A stretch of 64,000 bases of DNA from JACDAE01 sp034438015 (GTDB taxonomy: Bacteria; Chloroflexota; Ktedonobacteria; Ktedonobacterales; Ktedonobacteraceae). Position 1 is the first letter of the stretch; every line of letters starts with the position of its first letter. Under the pieces are notes generated by a model that saw nothing but the letters and a program-made list of their open reading frames with translations, made no database searches and had not been told where the DNA came from. The stretch lies in contig DAOTTD010000189.1 of NCBI GenBank assembly GCA_034438015.1, forward strand, positions 5,951 to 69,950. The letters run 5' to 3'. The translations under genes were made by a program, and so were the position numbers. This document shows, one piece after another, positions 26,270 to 35,239 of this stretch.

Positions 26270-26467
26270 CTGTCGCTTTGTATACTTTCGGACTTTAACA
26301 CCTTTGATTGTACTGCAGCCATGAGTTTTTCATCGCCATCGAGAGAGAAGGTGTACATATCATCCATGACAGCATCTACGCCACTCTTCCGAATATGCTA
26401 TCATGCCAGACTACTGCATGTTGAGGGACACAAGGAGTCAGAGGGCGACAATTTCCTGCATACCGTG
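26270..26467. other. Gap between convergent sigma and ZAS genes
   Basis: On the minus strand a coding-like stretch beginning MDDMYTFSLDGDEKLMAA runs about 33 codons to a TAA overlapping the sigma-factor stop. It has no ribosome site and may be the residue of a lost gene. No clear terminator hairpin. Confidence 0.25.
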
Positions 26468-26956
26468 TTATTGCTCATCTGTGTTCACTTCCTGTGATCT
26501 AAAAAAACCTGCCCGCTCTGCTCGCTGGAGCAGGTCCAGTGTTCCCTCTACATCGCGTCGGCAGGCCTTGCATACCATCAAGTGTTCTGCAAGCAGAGGA
26601 AATCGCTTGTCTGCTTCTCCAATGCTTTGCGCATCTGCTATTTCGATGTATGCTCCGATATCATCTCGAACGGTTGTCGCGTGGATGATCTCCGTTAACC
26701 GTGAAAGTAGCTGGTGCCCAGGTTCTTCAGAAAGGCCCGCAGATTTATCGTAGTCAAGTCCCTTCTCAATAAACATTCTCAGGGCAATCTGGCAATAGAG
26801 ACATTCAGCAAGATGGGTAAGCAACTCTTCTTGCTGCAATGGAGTGGGTTCCCACTCATCCATCAACAAATTAATCAGCCTGGGCAAAACATGTGGAAGA
26901 TCTTTGAGAAGATCCAGGTTCGCTTCAGACACAATTTCAATCATCTTTCTTTCCAT
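26468..26956 (-). CDS. Putative zinc-binding anti-sigma-like protein with two HxxxCxxC motifs
   Basis: 162-residue soluble protein without a membrane segment. It contains two copies of the ZAS-type zinc motif, HLAECLYC (about residues 47-54) and HLMVCKAC (about 128-135), each followed by a helical stretch. ZAS proteins bind ECF sigma factors and often sense redox state or zinc. Convergent partner of the sigma factor at 25637. Function inferred from motif and position. It could alternatively be an accessory factor of the STAND protein 560 bp away. Confidence 0.6.
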   Translation of the reverse strand: MERKMIEIVSEANLDLLKDLPHVLPRLINLLMDEWEPTPLQQEELLTHLAECLYCQIALRMFIEKGLDYDKSAGLSEEPGHQLLSRLTEIIHATTVRDDIGAYIEIADAQSIGEADKRFPLLAEHLMVCKACRRDVEGTLDLLQRAERAGFFRSQEVNTDEQ

Positions 26957-27018
26957 TATGAAGTACCTCTGTTTTCTCTTATGTACTACAAACTACGAGA
27001 AGGTGAGGAACACTACCG

Positions 27019-27163
27019 GACTTGAATTATTTCGTGGATGTTTTCTTCCTGGTTAATTTGACGCTACATATCTTGACGGATGAATATCGAATTTATATTA
27101 TATACATATTATTTTTAATCATATATGATAAACGCCTCTTTGACATTGTGAGAAAAGGTGGTC
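27019..27163 (+). repeat. Duplicated promoter block, copy 1
   Basis: 145-bp block sharing blocks of identity with 27303-27443: GACTTGAAT at the left end, GACGCTACAT, TTGACG, and TTTGACATTGTGAGAAAAG near the right end. It contains -35 TTGACG (27073-27078), 17 bp and -10 TATTAT (27096-27101). Part of a 556-bp gene-free stretch in front of the STAND gene. Confidence 0.7.
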
Positions 27164-27302
27164 AAACTCCCCATGAGCACTCGCAGCTTCCTCTGAGACA
27201 CGGTTGTGCATTCTTAGCTTTTCTCATAAGGGATCTCAGATATGCTTCTATCTCTCATAAAAGACGCTGTAAAGCAAGGTTTCTTTACCACTATTCATTC
27301 TA

Positions 27303-27443
27303 GACTTGAATGACTCCATAGATTTTCTCCTCTTCAATATGACGCTACATGGCTTGACGAATGCATATTAAACTTATATCATACGTATATTATTTTGATC
27401 ACATATGGTAAGCGATCCTTTGACATTGTGAGAAAAGATAGTC
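27303..27443 (+). repeat. Duplicated promoter block, copy 2
   Basis: 141-bp second copy. It has -35 TTGACG (27354-27359), 17 bp and -10 TATCAT (27377-27382), then the shared TTTGACATTGTGAGAAAAG box. It ends 70 bp before the STAND start codon. The conserved TTGACA-containing box downstream of each -10 could be an operator. The 139 bp between the copies holds no supported gene. Confidence 0.7.
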
Positions 27444-27512
27444 TGATTGCTTACAAGCGCTGATTTCTCTACCACGTCTGCCTATAAAAGTAAGGAATGT
27501 TAGGGTCACAAG

Positions 27513-30164
27513 ATGAGTTCCAAAGAAAGACCTGCAGCCCGAAGAATTTCTAGTGCAAACATTTCTCGCTTAAAGCAGGAGCGAGAGCGTCGTGGTTGGA
27601 CACAAAGTCACGTAGCAGAGCGCCTCGGTACCACCCAGGCCAATGTAAGCCGTTGGGAGAATGGGGATCTTCCTGGTCTGTACTATCGCCAAAAGTTAGG
27701 GGAGCTTTTTGGAAAAAGCCTCGAAGAGCTTGGCCTGGTCCTGAATGCCGAGGAGCAAGGAAAAGAGTATTCCATTCCTCCTGCTCCTCTTCCTCCCTCT
27801 AGTCAGCAGCCTTTCTGGAATATACCCTACCGGCGCAATCCTCTCTTTACCGGTCGGGAAGAAATTCTCTCCTCTTTGAACGCTTTGTATACTGTATTTA
27901 GTAGCAATAAAGTTACATCACAGACACAGATACGGGCAATCAGCGGATTGGGAGGCATTGGTAAGACACAAATAGCTGTGGAATATGCCTATCGCTATCG
28001 AGATCGCTACCAAGCAATCTTATGGGTAACAGCTTCCTCTCATGCGGCACTCGTTGCCGACTTTGTGATGTTGGCAACTTCGCTAGGTTTGCCCGAACAG
28101 CATGAGCAAGATCAGGACACTGTCGTCCGAGCGGTCAGGCGTTGGTTTGACGCTCATAACGATTGGCTGCTTATTCTAGATGACGTTGATAATCTGGAGA
28201 TGGTCGTTGACTTCTTACCAGCACATGGCGCGGGAGAGGTGCTACTTACGACGCGGCTGCAGGCTCTGGGAACAGTCGCCCAACGTATTGGAGTTGAAAA
28301 AATGGGGCTGGATGAGGGCGTGATGTTTCTCTTGCGTCGCACCAAAGTAATTGCTCCTGGTATACTCCTGGATCAAGCAATGGAAGAGAGTCAGGCGCAA
28401 GCAATGGATATTGTTACCGCTCTGGATGGATTGCCTCTTGCCCTTGACCAGGCCGGTGCGTATATTGAAGAGACAAGTTGTGGACTGCCTCAGTATTTCC
28501 ATCTCTATGCCACCCGTCGCAAGGAACTCCTCCTGCGACGGGGGAGATTTCCGATTGACCATCCCGATTCTGTCGCCTCCACCTGGTCGCTCTCTTTTCA
28601 ACAGGTGGAACAGGAAAGTCCTGCTGCTGCTGAGCTCCTACGCTTGCTTGCTTTCCTCGATCCAGAAGCTATCCCTGAAGAAATTATTACCATGGGAGCA
28701 ATTGAACTCGGACCGACACTTGGAGCAGTTGCGAACGATCCTCTACAGGCTGATGCCATCATTGCGCTGCTGCTACGCTACTCGCTTATTCGACGCGCCT
28801 CCGAAAAGAAGCTCTTGAGCATCCATCACCTTGTGCAAGAAGTTCTCAGAGATGGCATGGACGGGGATACGCAGCGGCTATGGGCAGAGCGGACAATACG
28901 AGCAGTGAACCGCGCTTTTCCCGAGGTTGAGCCTCAAGCCTGGCAATTGCAAATCTGGCAACCTCAAACCTTGGAGAGATGCCAGCGTTGTCTTCCACAT
29001 GTTCTGAGATGTATAACATCGAGTGAAGAATATGAGCTTGCCTTTTCCGAGGCTGCTCGATTGTTCAACGAGGCGGCTTCCTATCTGGGAGCTCATGCCA
29101 GATACAAACAGGCAGAATTTCTGTTGCTCAGAACCCTGGAGATTCGTCAAAAGGTATTAGAAGCTCATCATCCTGATATAGCTCGCACACTGAACGACCT
29201 GGGCTTGCTCTACCTCAACTCAGGCAAATATAAGCAGGCAAAGCCTCTCCTACAGGACGCACTGGCTGTTCGCCAACAAGTGTTGGGGGAAGGCCATCCT
29301 GATGTGGCTCAAACTCTGTATAACCTGGCAAGTTTATACCGCACACTAGGAGACTATGTGAATGCTGAACCACTTTTTTTGCGGTCTTTACATATTCGAG
29401 AGGTAAATTTGGGAGCTGATTCTCCCCTTGTAGGACAATGCTATTATGGCTTGGCGAGACTATACCTTTCACAAGGAAAGTATTATCACGCTGAAAGTTT
29501 TTGTGAGCAATCCTTGCGTATTCGAAAACAGAGTCTGGGAGAGAACCATCCTATGCTTGCTTCCACGCTGAATGTGTTAGCGAAGATCTACCAGGGACAG
29601 CATAAACTTGACCTGGCAGAGAAAATGAATTGGCGCGCTTTAAGGATTCGTGAGAGCTTCTCAGGTGAGGATCATCCTCACGTGGCGACCATCGTCAATA
29701 GCTTGATTGAGATCTACCATGCTGAAGGAAAATACCAAGAAGCTGAACCGCTGATTTCCAGGTCACTCGAAATTCATAAAAAATTACTTGGCCTGGAGCA
29801 TCCCTATATAGCGTATAGCTTCAGCAACCAGGCGGAGAATTTCTTCTTGCAGGGGGATTATATTCAAGCCGAGTCATTCTACAAGAAAGCACTGGTCGTT
29901 CGCGAGCAACGCCTGGGTCTTGATCATCCACGTACTGCCTCTACATACGATGATCTTGCACGACTCTATTCCGTACTAGGACGCTACGAAGATGCAGAGG
30001 CATTCTACCACAAAGCACTTTTGATCCGTGAGCGCACTTTCGGACATGACCATGTCGTTGTTGTTAGCACCCTAGAACAGTATGCTAGAGTGCTAAGAAT
30101 GCTGAAAAAAGAGAGTGAGGCAGATGAACTTGAGGTGCGTATCCGTACAATCCGATCAAAGTAG
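27513..30164 (+). CDS. STAND NTPase: XRE HTH, NB-ARC, eight kinesin-light-chain-type TPRs
   Basis: 883-residue signal-transduction ATPase. Residues 17-73 are an XRE-type HTH (SRLKQERERRGWTQSHVAERL, TTQANVSRWENG). NB-ARC follows: P-loop GLGGIGKT 145-152, Walker B WLLILDDVD 218-226, GLPLALDQAGAYI near 306-318, and a winged-helix segment to about 450. The C-terminus has eight consecutive 42-residue repeats (about 530-870) of the pattern AEPLLxRALxIRExxLGxxHPxVAxTLNNLAxLY. Such architecture senses a ligand through the repeats and oligomerises on ATP binding. With an HTH it may be a transcription regulator; STAND proteins with other heads act in phage defence. Two promoter copies precede it. The downstream kinase pair may be related. 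Confidence 0.88.
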   Translation: MSSKERPAARRISSANISRLKQERERRGWTQSHVAERLGTTQANVSRWENGDLPGLYYRQKLGELFGKSLEELGLVLNAEEQGKEYSIPPAPLPPSSQQPFWNIPYRRNPLFTGREEILSSLNALYTVFSSNKVTSQTQIRAISGLGGIGKTQIAVEYAYRYRDRYQAILWVTASSHAALVADFVMLATSLGLPEQHEQDQDTVVRAVRRWFDAHNDWLLILDDVDNLEMVVDFLPAHGAGEVLLTTRLQALGTVAQRIGVEKMGLDEGVMFLLRRTKVIAPGILLDQAMEESQAQAMDIVTALDGLPLALDQAGAYIEETSCGLPQYFHLYATRRKELLLRRGRFPIDHPDSVASTWSLSFQQVEQESPAAAELLRLLAFLDPEAIPEEIITMGAIELGPTLGAVANDPLQADAIIALLLRYSLIRRASEKKLLSIHHLVQEVLRDGMDGDTQRLWAERTIRAVNRAFPEVEPQAWQLQIWQPQTLERCQRCLPHVLRCITSSEEYELAFSEAARLFNEAASYLGAHARYKQAEFLLLRTLEIRQKVLEAHHPDIARTLNDLGLLYLNSGKYKQAKPLLQDALAVRQQVLGEGHPDVAQTLYNLASLYRTLGDYVNAEPLFLRSLHIREVNLGADSPLVGQCYYGLARLYLSQGKYYHAESFCEQSLRIRKQSLGENHPMLASTLNVLAKIYQGQHKLDLAEKMNWRALRIRESFSGEDHPHVATIVNSLIEIYHAEGKYQEAEPLISRSLEIHKKLLGLEHPYIAYSFSNQAENFFLQGDYIQAESFYKKALVVREQRLGLDHPRTASTYDDLARLYSVLGRYEDAEAFYHKALLIRERTFGHDHVVVVSTLEQYARVLRMLKKESEADELEVRIRTIRSK

Positions 30165-30282
30165 ATCACTATTGAAAATCATAAGATCGCAAGCGCAATT
30201 ATAGTTACAATGGCTGTTTGTATCATTACGTCATCTTGTATAGTCATGTAGTAGTCAGTACGTTTAATGCGAGAATTATTTG

Positions 30283-31068
30283 ATGGAAAGAATTGTTATC
30301 GTTGGACCATCAGGTGCGGGTAAAACCACGCTTGCAAGAGATTTGAATGCCAAACTCGAGATAAAAGTTTTTCACCTGGATCGCTTCTTTTGGAAGCGTA
30401 ACTGGGAACGCAGAAATCGCTACGATAGAATGGAACTTCTGGAACGCCTCGCTCTTGCAAACAAGCAGTGGATTATCGAGGGCAGTTATCTCGAGTCACT
30501 GGAGCCTGGCCTGATGGAGGCTGATACAATTATTCTTTTAGAGTTCCCTCCTCTCGTATGCCTCTGGCGGATAATAAGACGCCATTACGAATATCCTAGA
30601 TTCTCTCGTCGTGACATCCCTGATACCAACCTGCGGTCTGATAGACAAATCTCAAAGATGAAAAGTCGGTCACAGACCAGAATCGGTCGTATAAGATTGG
30701 TACCACTGAACGCAGATTGGTATGAGAGATGTATTGATAGATTTACCTTCTGGCATCTTTTGAAAGTGCTAATTTTTCCACTTCGCGGGAGGAGAAAAGT
30801 AAGGCAAACGCTGTGCAACTACAGCCATAAACACATTATCACGCTTCGTTCAAAGAAAGAAGTGAAAGATTTTTTAGCACAACTTGAGCAGGACGTAGAT
30901 ATTAAGAGAAACTCCTCCCATGTAGTTACGGTTAGAAGAGAACGTAACCTGGCAATCAGACTAATACTCACGATTTATTACTTTCTTGCCAGAAAAAGCG
31001 CGAGAACAACAACATTGTTGAGTCGATACTCAGTAGAATATAAAATGGACGAGCACAGTATGGAATAA
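30283..31068 (+). CDS. P-loop kinase-like protein (FlaR/adenylate-kinase-like), copy 1
   Basis: Small nucleotide-binding protein, 261 residues, with Walker A GPSGAGKT at the N-terminus, a HLDRFFWKRNW motif, KQWIIEGSYLES and an Arg-rich LID-like segment (WRIIRRHYEYPRFSRRDIP), as in the family annotated DNA topology modulation kinase or FlaR. Compared with its neighbour at 31495 it has an insertion of about 30 residues (SDRQISKMKSRSQTRIGRI) and a basic C-terminal extension of about 45. ATG at 30283 preferred to the TTG one codon earlier. Substrate unknown. Confidence 0.7.
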   Translation: MERIVIVGPSGAGKTTLARDLNAKLEIKVFHLDRFFWKRNWERRNRYDRMELLERLALANKQWIIEGSYLESLEPGLMEADTIILLEFPPLVCLWRIIRRHYEYPRFSRRDIPDTNLRSDRQISKMKSRSQTRIGRIRLVPLNADWYERCIDRFTFWHLLKVLIFPLRGRRKVRQTLCNYSHKHIITLRSKKEVKDFLAQLEQDVDIKRNSSHVVTVRRERNLAIRLILTIYYFLARKSARTTTLLSRYSVEYKMDEHSME

Positions 31069-31494
31069 GAATCAGTATTACAAGCAACCTATGCGTGTTA
31101 CTTAATTGTAACAGGTTCATTGCAGAAGTCATTCCTGTCGTGGTTTGTTGCTTGACTTGACTCCTGACATTTTGTAATCTTCGCAGAGATAACGTCATTA
31201 CTTATAATAAATCATAGTCGCCCAATTGCTTTTAAAGCTGCTTCATGTATAAACTCAAGATAAGCTATATATGTTGGCATAACCTCTTATCAACTTTTTA
31301 AAGAGCTAGCGCTTTTTTATAAATTCATATATGCGAATATCCAATTAAAAATAGATCGAACTCGATTAAACGGTGGAAAGAATGTACATGGTACAAGAGA
31401 TTTCATCCAAGTCATGTTATACCAGCTATATCACTGTTCGGTCGTCATGTTATGTAGTCGTATGGTAGTTTAGCACGTAATGTGAGGGTTACTA
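31069..31494. other. 426-bp gap between the two kinase paralogs
   Basis: AT-rich, no supported gene. The last 60 bp before the second kinase resemble the region before the first (both carry GTCATGTA-like, TAGTCAGTA/TAGTCGTAT and TAATG elements), so the duplication included part of the leader. Confidence 0.4.
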
Positions 31495-32034
31495 ATGGAG
31501 AAGATTGTCATTCTTGGATCATCAGGTGCAGGTAAATCCACCCTTGCGAGAAAGTTAGGTCCTTTACTCGGTGTAAAAGTTTTCCATCTGGATCGATTAC
31601 TCTGGCACTGTGATTGGAAAGGAAAAACTGAGTATGAGAGAATGGAGCTTCTGGAAAAGCTAGCTTTTGGGGAGAAGCAATGGATTATCGAGGGAAACTA
31701 TCTCCGTTCTTCCCAAATTCATTTGGATACTGCTGATATTATTGTCTTTTTGGATTTTTCTCCTTTCGTATGTTTCTGGCATCTAATAAAGCGCCATCAT
31801 GAATATTATAAATGCCCTTCTCGTTATGATATCCCTAAAAAATGTACGGACAGGCTTACCTTACGGCGTATGTGGAAGACGCTAACTTTTCCATTTCATG
31901 GACGGAAAACGATAGAGCAAGTATTAAGCAACTACGAGTCTAAACGCATTGTAAGACTTCACTCAACGAAAGAAGTTGAAGACTATATAGCACAACTTGA
32001 GCAGAGCGTGAATGATAAGAGGCATTCTTCTTAG
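31495..32034 (+). CDS. P-loop kinase-like protein (FlaR/adenylate-kinase-like), copy 2
   Basis: 179 residues, the compact version of the preceding paralog: GSSGAGKSTLARKLGPLLGVKVFHLDRLLWHCDW, KQWIIEGNYLRSS, LIKRHHEYYKCPSRYDIPKK, then LRRMWKTLTFPFHGRKTIEQVL. Length and motifs are the family norm. GAGG seven bases before the ATG. Nearly identical order of motifs to the first copy marks a tandem duplication followed by divergence. Confidence 0.75.
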   Translation: MEKIVILGSSGAGKSTLARKLGPLLGVKVFHLDRLLWHCDWKGKTEYERMELLEKLAFGEKQWIIEGNYLRSSQIHLDTADIIVFLDFSPFVCFWHLIKRHHEYYKCPSRYDIPKKCTDRLTLRRMWKTLTFPFHGRKTIEQVLSNYESKRIVRLHSTKEVEDYIAQLEQSVNDKRHSS

Positions 32035-32265
32035 CGCAATTCTTACAAAAGAGAGGATCTTGGCAACCAGGCGATACCCAGAGCTTAATCCTTTGTTGCC
32101 AGGGAGGTAGAAGTAAGGCCAACAATATTGTTTGAGCTCATAGTCTTTTTAACACAGTAAAAGCAAGATGCGGACGAACAGGGCAACTCTTCCAGTACAG
32201 GATATTCAAGCCGCAATTTTTCTGCTACAATGATACCATTCTGACAGAGAAACGAGGACATAAAT

Positions 32266-32859
32266 ATGCGGCCCGAAGGCCGTCCTATGCGCGAGAGCAT
32301 TCTCGCAGCCGCAGTACTATTATTTGCCGAATATGGCTACCATGCCGCACCTCTACGCGATATCGCGCGCATCGCAGGCATCCAGGCCGCGAGCATCTAT
32401 CATCACTACCCCAACAAGCAGTCACTGTTGGTGGAGATCATGGAGACACATATGCAGCGCCTGATCGGGGCGTTGGAACACATTCTGCGTACCTGTGACG
32501 ACCCACTACAACGCCTGGATGAAGCAATCGCCAGCCATATCCGCCTGCATACCAGCTATAAAAACGAGTTTTTCATTCTCGATACCGAGATTCGCGCGCT
32601 CGAAGGCGAGAACCGCCCCTACATCATCTCTTTACGTAAGAAATACGAGCACCTGATCCAGGAGCTTATTCGGGATGGGATGGAGCGCGGCGTCTTTCGT
32701 CAGAGCGATGTCAAGGTGGCTTCGTACGCGATCATCGCCATGTGCACCGAGGTCGCGACATGGTTCCGCCAGGGCGAGCGCCTTACAGTCCAGCAAGTAA
32801 TCGATATCTATAGCCACATGATCACACAGGGCCTGCTCCTCAGCTCACACAACCAGTAA
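32266..32859 (+). CDS. TetR-family transcriptional regulator
   Basis: 197 residues. N-terminal HTH RESILAAAVLLFAEYGYHAAPLRDIARIAGIQAASIYHHYPNKQSLL, C-terminal ligand domain helical with LDTEIRALEGENRPYIISLRKKYEHLIQELI, of the type found in KstR2-like regulators of lipid or acyl-CoA breakdown. No obvious target gene adjacent; it may act on itself or elsewhere. Confidence 0.85.
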   Translation: MRPEGRPMRESILAAAVLLFAEYGYHAAPLRDIARIAGIQAASIYHHYPNKQSLLVEIMETHMQRLIGALEHILRTCDDPLQRLDEAIASHIRLHTSYKNEFFILDTEIRALEGENRPYIISLRKKYEHLIQELIRDGMERGVFRQSDVKVASYAIIAMCTEVATWFRQGERLTVQQVIDIYSHMITQGLLLSSHNQ

Positions 32860-32963
32860 AATCTTCTCAAAATGGGCCCTTTCAATATCCTTTGGGCTAA
32901 AGAGTAACCCATTCTAAGCAGCTTCGTAATAATATGTGATTTAAGCAAGGAGCATCTTTACCT

Positions 32964-33815
32964 ATGAGCGATGATAAGAAGCCTCACTCTATTCCATTAA
33001 GATTACTAATAGGAGTTATCTGCCTGCTACTCCTTCTTGCAGGCAGTGGCATCTTTCTGATTCTGCACGGCGCAAATAGTGAGAGAAGTACCGCGCTAGC
33101 GACCAGGAGCGCACCCACCCATAGCCCTGTTACCCCTACCAGCACACCCTCTCCGACAGCCACAGCCACTACGATAGCAACCAACACTGCAACCGGCACC
33201 GCAACCTACGAGCTCACACCTACTCCTACCCCGCTCTTTTCAGACGATTTCATTAACAATAGTAAGGGATGGTATATCAGCAATGTCGCCGGCTATACGC
33301 GGATGCTTCTGGTGAGCGGACTGGAACTCACCGACACCAACCACAAGTCGCTTATCGAGAGCCTGCCGACGACGCATAGCTTTGACGATTTCTCTCTTAC
33401 GACTACCCTGACGCTGGAGCAGGGTGACAAAAACGATAGCGTAGGAGTGTATCTGCGCGGGGACAGTAATCTCGATCATGACTACCGCATTAATATTTTT
33501 GGCAATAATACTTATGCTATCAGTAAGGAGTATCTCGATTCCAACAACGCGCCCCAATCCCTCTATCTCGTACCCCCTACACATCTTCCACAGCTCAAAC
33601 CTCTAGGCGCTCCAAATATAGTGACCGTTATCATGGATGGTCCGACACTGCAGTTGCTCGTCAATGGCAAGGTTGTGAATACGATCAGCGACCCGGACTA
33701 CACAAAGGGGCAGATCGCTCTTTTTGTGACGAATGGGACGACTTCGCAGGGCGTGACAGCAATCTTCAGCAGCATCCAGATCACCGCCGCGCCAGATCAA
33801 CTCCCTGGCTCTTAA
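32964..33815 (+). CDS. Membrane-anchored surface protein with Thr/Pro linker and LamG/DUF1080-like domain
   Basis: 283 residues. One N-terminal anchor helix (PLRLLIGVICLLLLLAGSGI), a Thr/Pro/Ala-rich stalk (about 50-95), then a beta-rich extracellular domain beginning LFSDDFINNSKGWYISN with repeated GVYLRGD, YRINIFGNNTYAI and LQLLVNGKVVNTI. The same domain is found in the zinc-ribbon protein at 43430-44725 (LFADTFKNNSKGWNLQ, GIYIRGS, YRFELYGDGSYAVF, MSLTVNGQHLTTV). Laminin-G-like folds bind carbohydrates, but no activity can be assigned. Confidence 0.7.
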   Translation: MSDDKKPHSIPLRLLIGVICLLLLLAGSGIFLILHGANSERSTALATRSAPTHSPVTPTSTPSPTATATTIATNTATGTATYELTPTPTPLFSDDFINNSKGWYISNVAGYTRMLLVSGLELTDTNHKSLIESLPTTHSFDDFSLTTTLTLEQGDKNDSVGVYLRGDSNLDHDYRINIFGNNTYAISKEYLDSNNAPQSLYLVPPTHLPQLKPLGAPNIVTVIMDGPTLQLLVNGKVVNTISDPDYTKGQIALFVTNGTTSQGVTAIFSSIQITAAPDQLPGS

Positions 33816-33860
33816 CACTATTAGGAATGCTGATCTGGCGCACATAGATGCCCGGCTACA

Positions 33861-34967
33861 TTATGTGTCTTCCATTGTTTGCTTCATCAAGAAGCGCGTC
33901 ACTTCTCGAATATCACCGGTCTGTTCATATACAGCGATCTGGCGATCGGCCCCCGTGCCGCCCGGATCGGTCAGCAGTGCGCGCAGATAGCGCATCTCGC
34001 GCTGGCTCCCCAGTTCCGGCACAACGTCCTCCACAAAATCCAACAGTTCATAAATGGAGTCGCGCATAGGCATGCGACGCCGCTTGACAAAATCGACGAC
34101 CTCGGCGTCGAGTCCATGACGCATCGCGGCCCACTTGTTCTCTTCCACATAGTCGCGCGGCGGTACGTAGACCTGCATACGGTGTTCGTGCAACCAGGTA
34201 AGCTTCATGACCAGTGCCTGGCAGAGGGCAGCAAGCGCGAGTATATCCTGGGTCGTTCCGGGCATATCGAAGATCCGAAACTCGACGGTATCGAACAATG
34301 AGTGAGGTCGAATGTCCCAGCAGATATCCTTCGCGCTCTCAATACAACCTGTGCTGACCAGATCATCGACGTAGTGTTCAAAATGGCTCCAGGACGCAAT
34401 ACTGCCGGGTATTCCACTGTGTGGGATCGGCTTCCAGAGCGCCGTGCGATACGACTTGAGGCCCGTGTAGCGCCCCTGCCAGAAGGGCGAATTTGAGGAG
34501 AGCGCTAACAGGTGTGGCAGCCATGTGCGCAACTGGTTCATGAACGTAATGGCCTGCTCTTTATTGTCCACGCCGACGTGAATATGTAAACCATAGATAA
34601 CCAGCATCCGTTCGACATCCTGCAGCTCATCTTCCAGCTTCAGATAATGCTCGTCCTGCGTGGCCTCCTGCTCCTGCCAGCGCGCGCTCGGGTGCGTACC
34701 CGCGCTGATCAACGCCACGTGCTCCTGCTCCACGACGTGTTTGAGCAATGCCTTCAACCTGGGTATCTCCTTACGCGCCGCTGCAATCGTGGGACAGATG
34801 CCCGTGACCAGCTCCACCGCCGCCTGTTTCGACTCCGCTTTGATCTTTTCCCCCAACAATGGCTCTCCCCGTGCCAAAATAGCATCGATGCTTGATCGCA
34901 AGTCTCCCGTTTGACGATCTACCAACTGAAACTCCTGCTCGATTCCTAACGTGAAACGGTCTGACAT
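33861..34967 (-). CDS. ybdK: Carboxylate-amine ligase, GCS2/YbdK family
   Basis: Glutamate-cysteine-ligase-like ATP-dependent enzyme. Motifs: FTLGIEQEFQLVDRQTGDL at the N-terminus, ISAGTHPSARW, YGLHIHVGV and DTVEFRIFDMPG. 368 residues from the ATG at 34967, which has GAGAGG four bases upstream; the longer frame adds 28 non-conserved residues. The E. coli relative has weak glutamate-cysteine ligase activity. True substrate here is unknown. Its gene stands alone, facing away from the DUF5107-TPR gene. Confidence 0.85.
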   Translation of the reverse strand: MSDRFTLGIEQEFQLVDRQTGDLRSSIDAILARGEPLLGEKIKAESKQAAVELVTGICPTIAAARKEIPRLKALLKHVVEQEHVALISAGTHPSARWQEQEATQDEHYLKLEDELQDVERMLVIYGLHIHVGVDNKEQAITFMNQLRTWLPHLLALSSNSPFWQGRYTGLKSYRTALWKPIPHSGIPGSIASWSHFEHYVDDLVSTGCIESAKDICWDIRPHSLFDTVEFRIFDMPGTTQDILALAALCQALVMKLTWLHEHRMQVYVPPRDYVEENKWAAMRHGLDAEVVDFVKRRRMPMRDSIYELLDFVEDVVPELGSQREMRYLRALLTDPGGTGADRQIAVYEQTGDIREVTRFLMKQTMEDT

Positions 34968-35239
34968 GAAACCTCTCTTTCCCTGTACATATCCATCTGC
35001 GTCCTGCTTTTCTTTCAACCCACTACTCAACGGGGCGACTTGCGACAGCAAAAGCGATCCCCTTTGCTACTTATGCGGCAATTGATGCCGGGGATAACAA
35101 GAAAAGTGTACTTGAGGAGGACGGCAAACTCAAGTTGGAATCTGCACATAAGCATCTGGTTTCCATAGGCGTTTGATGCTATATAATGCTTTATGTCTGT
35201 CTCTAGGGAAGAGTCTCATCAGTACGAAAGGATGCGCCA

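Noticed and set aside
27022..27303. 93-codon plus-strand frame between sigma and STAND genes
   Set aside because: It runs across the first promoter repeat and is very AT-rich; the second repeat copy does not keep the frame, so the conservation is regulatory, not coding.
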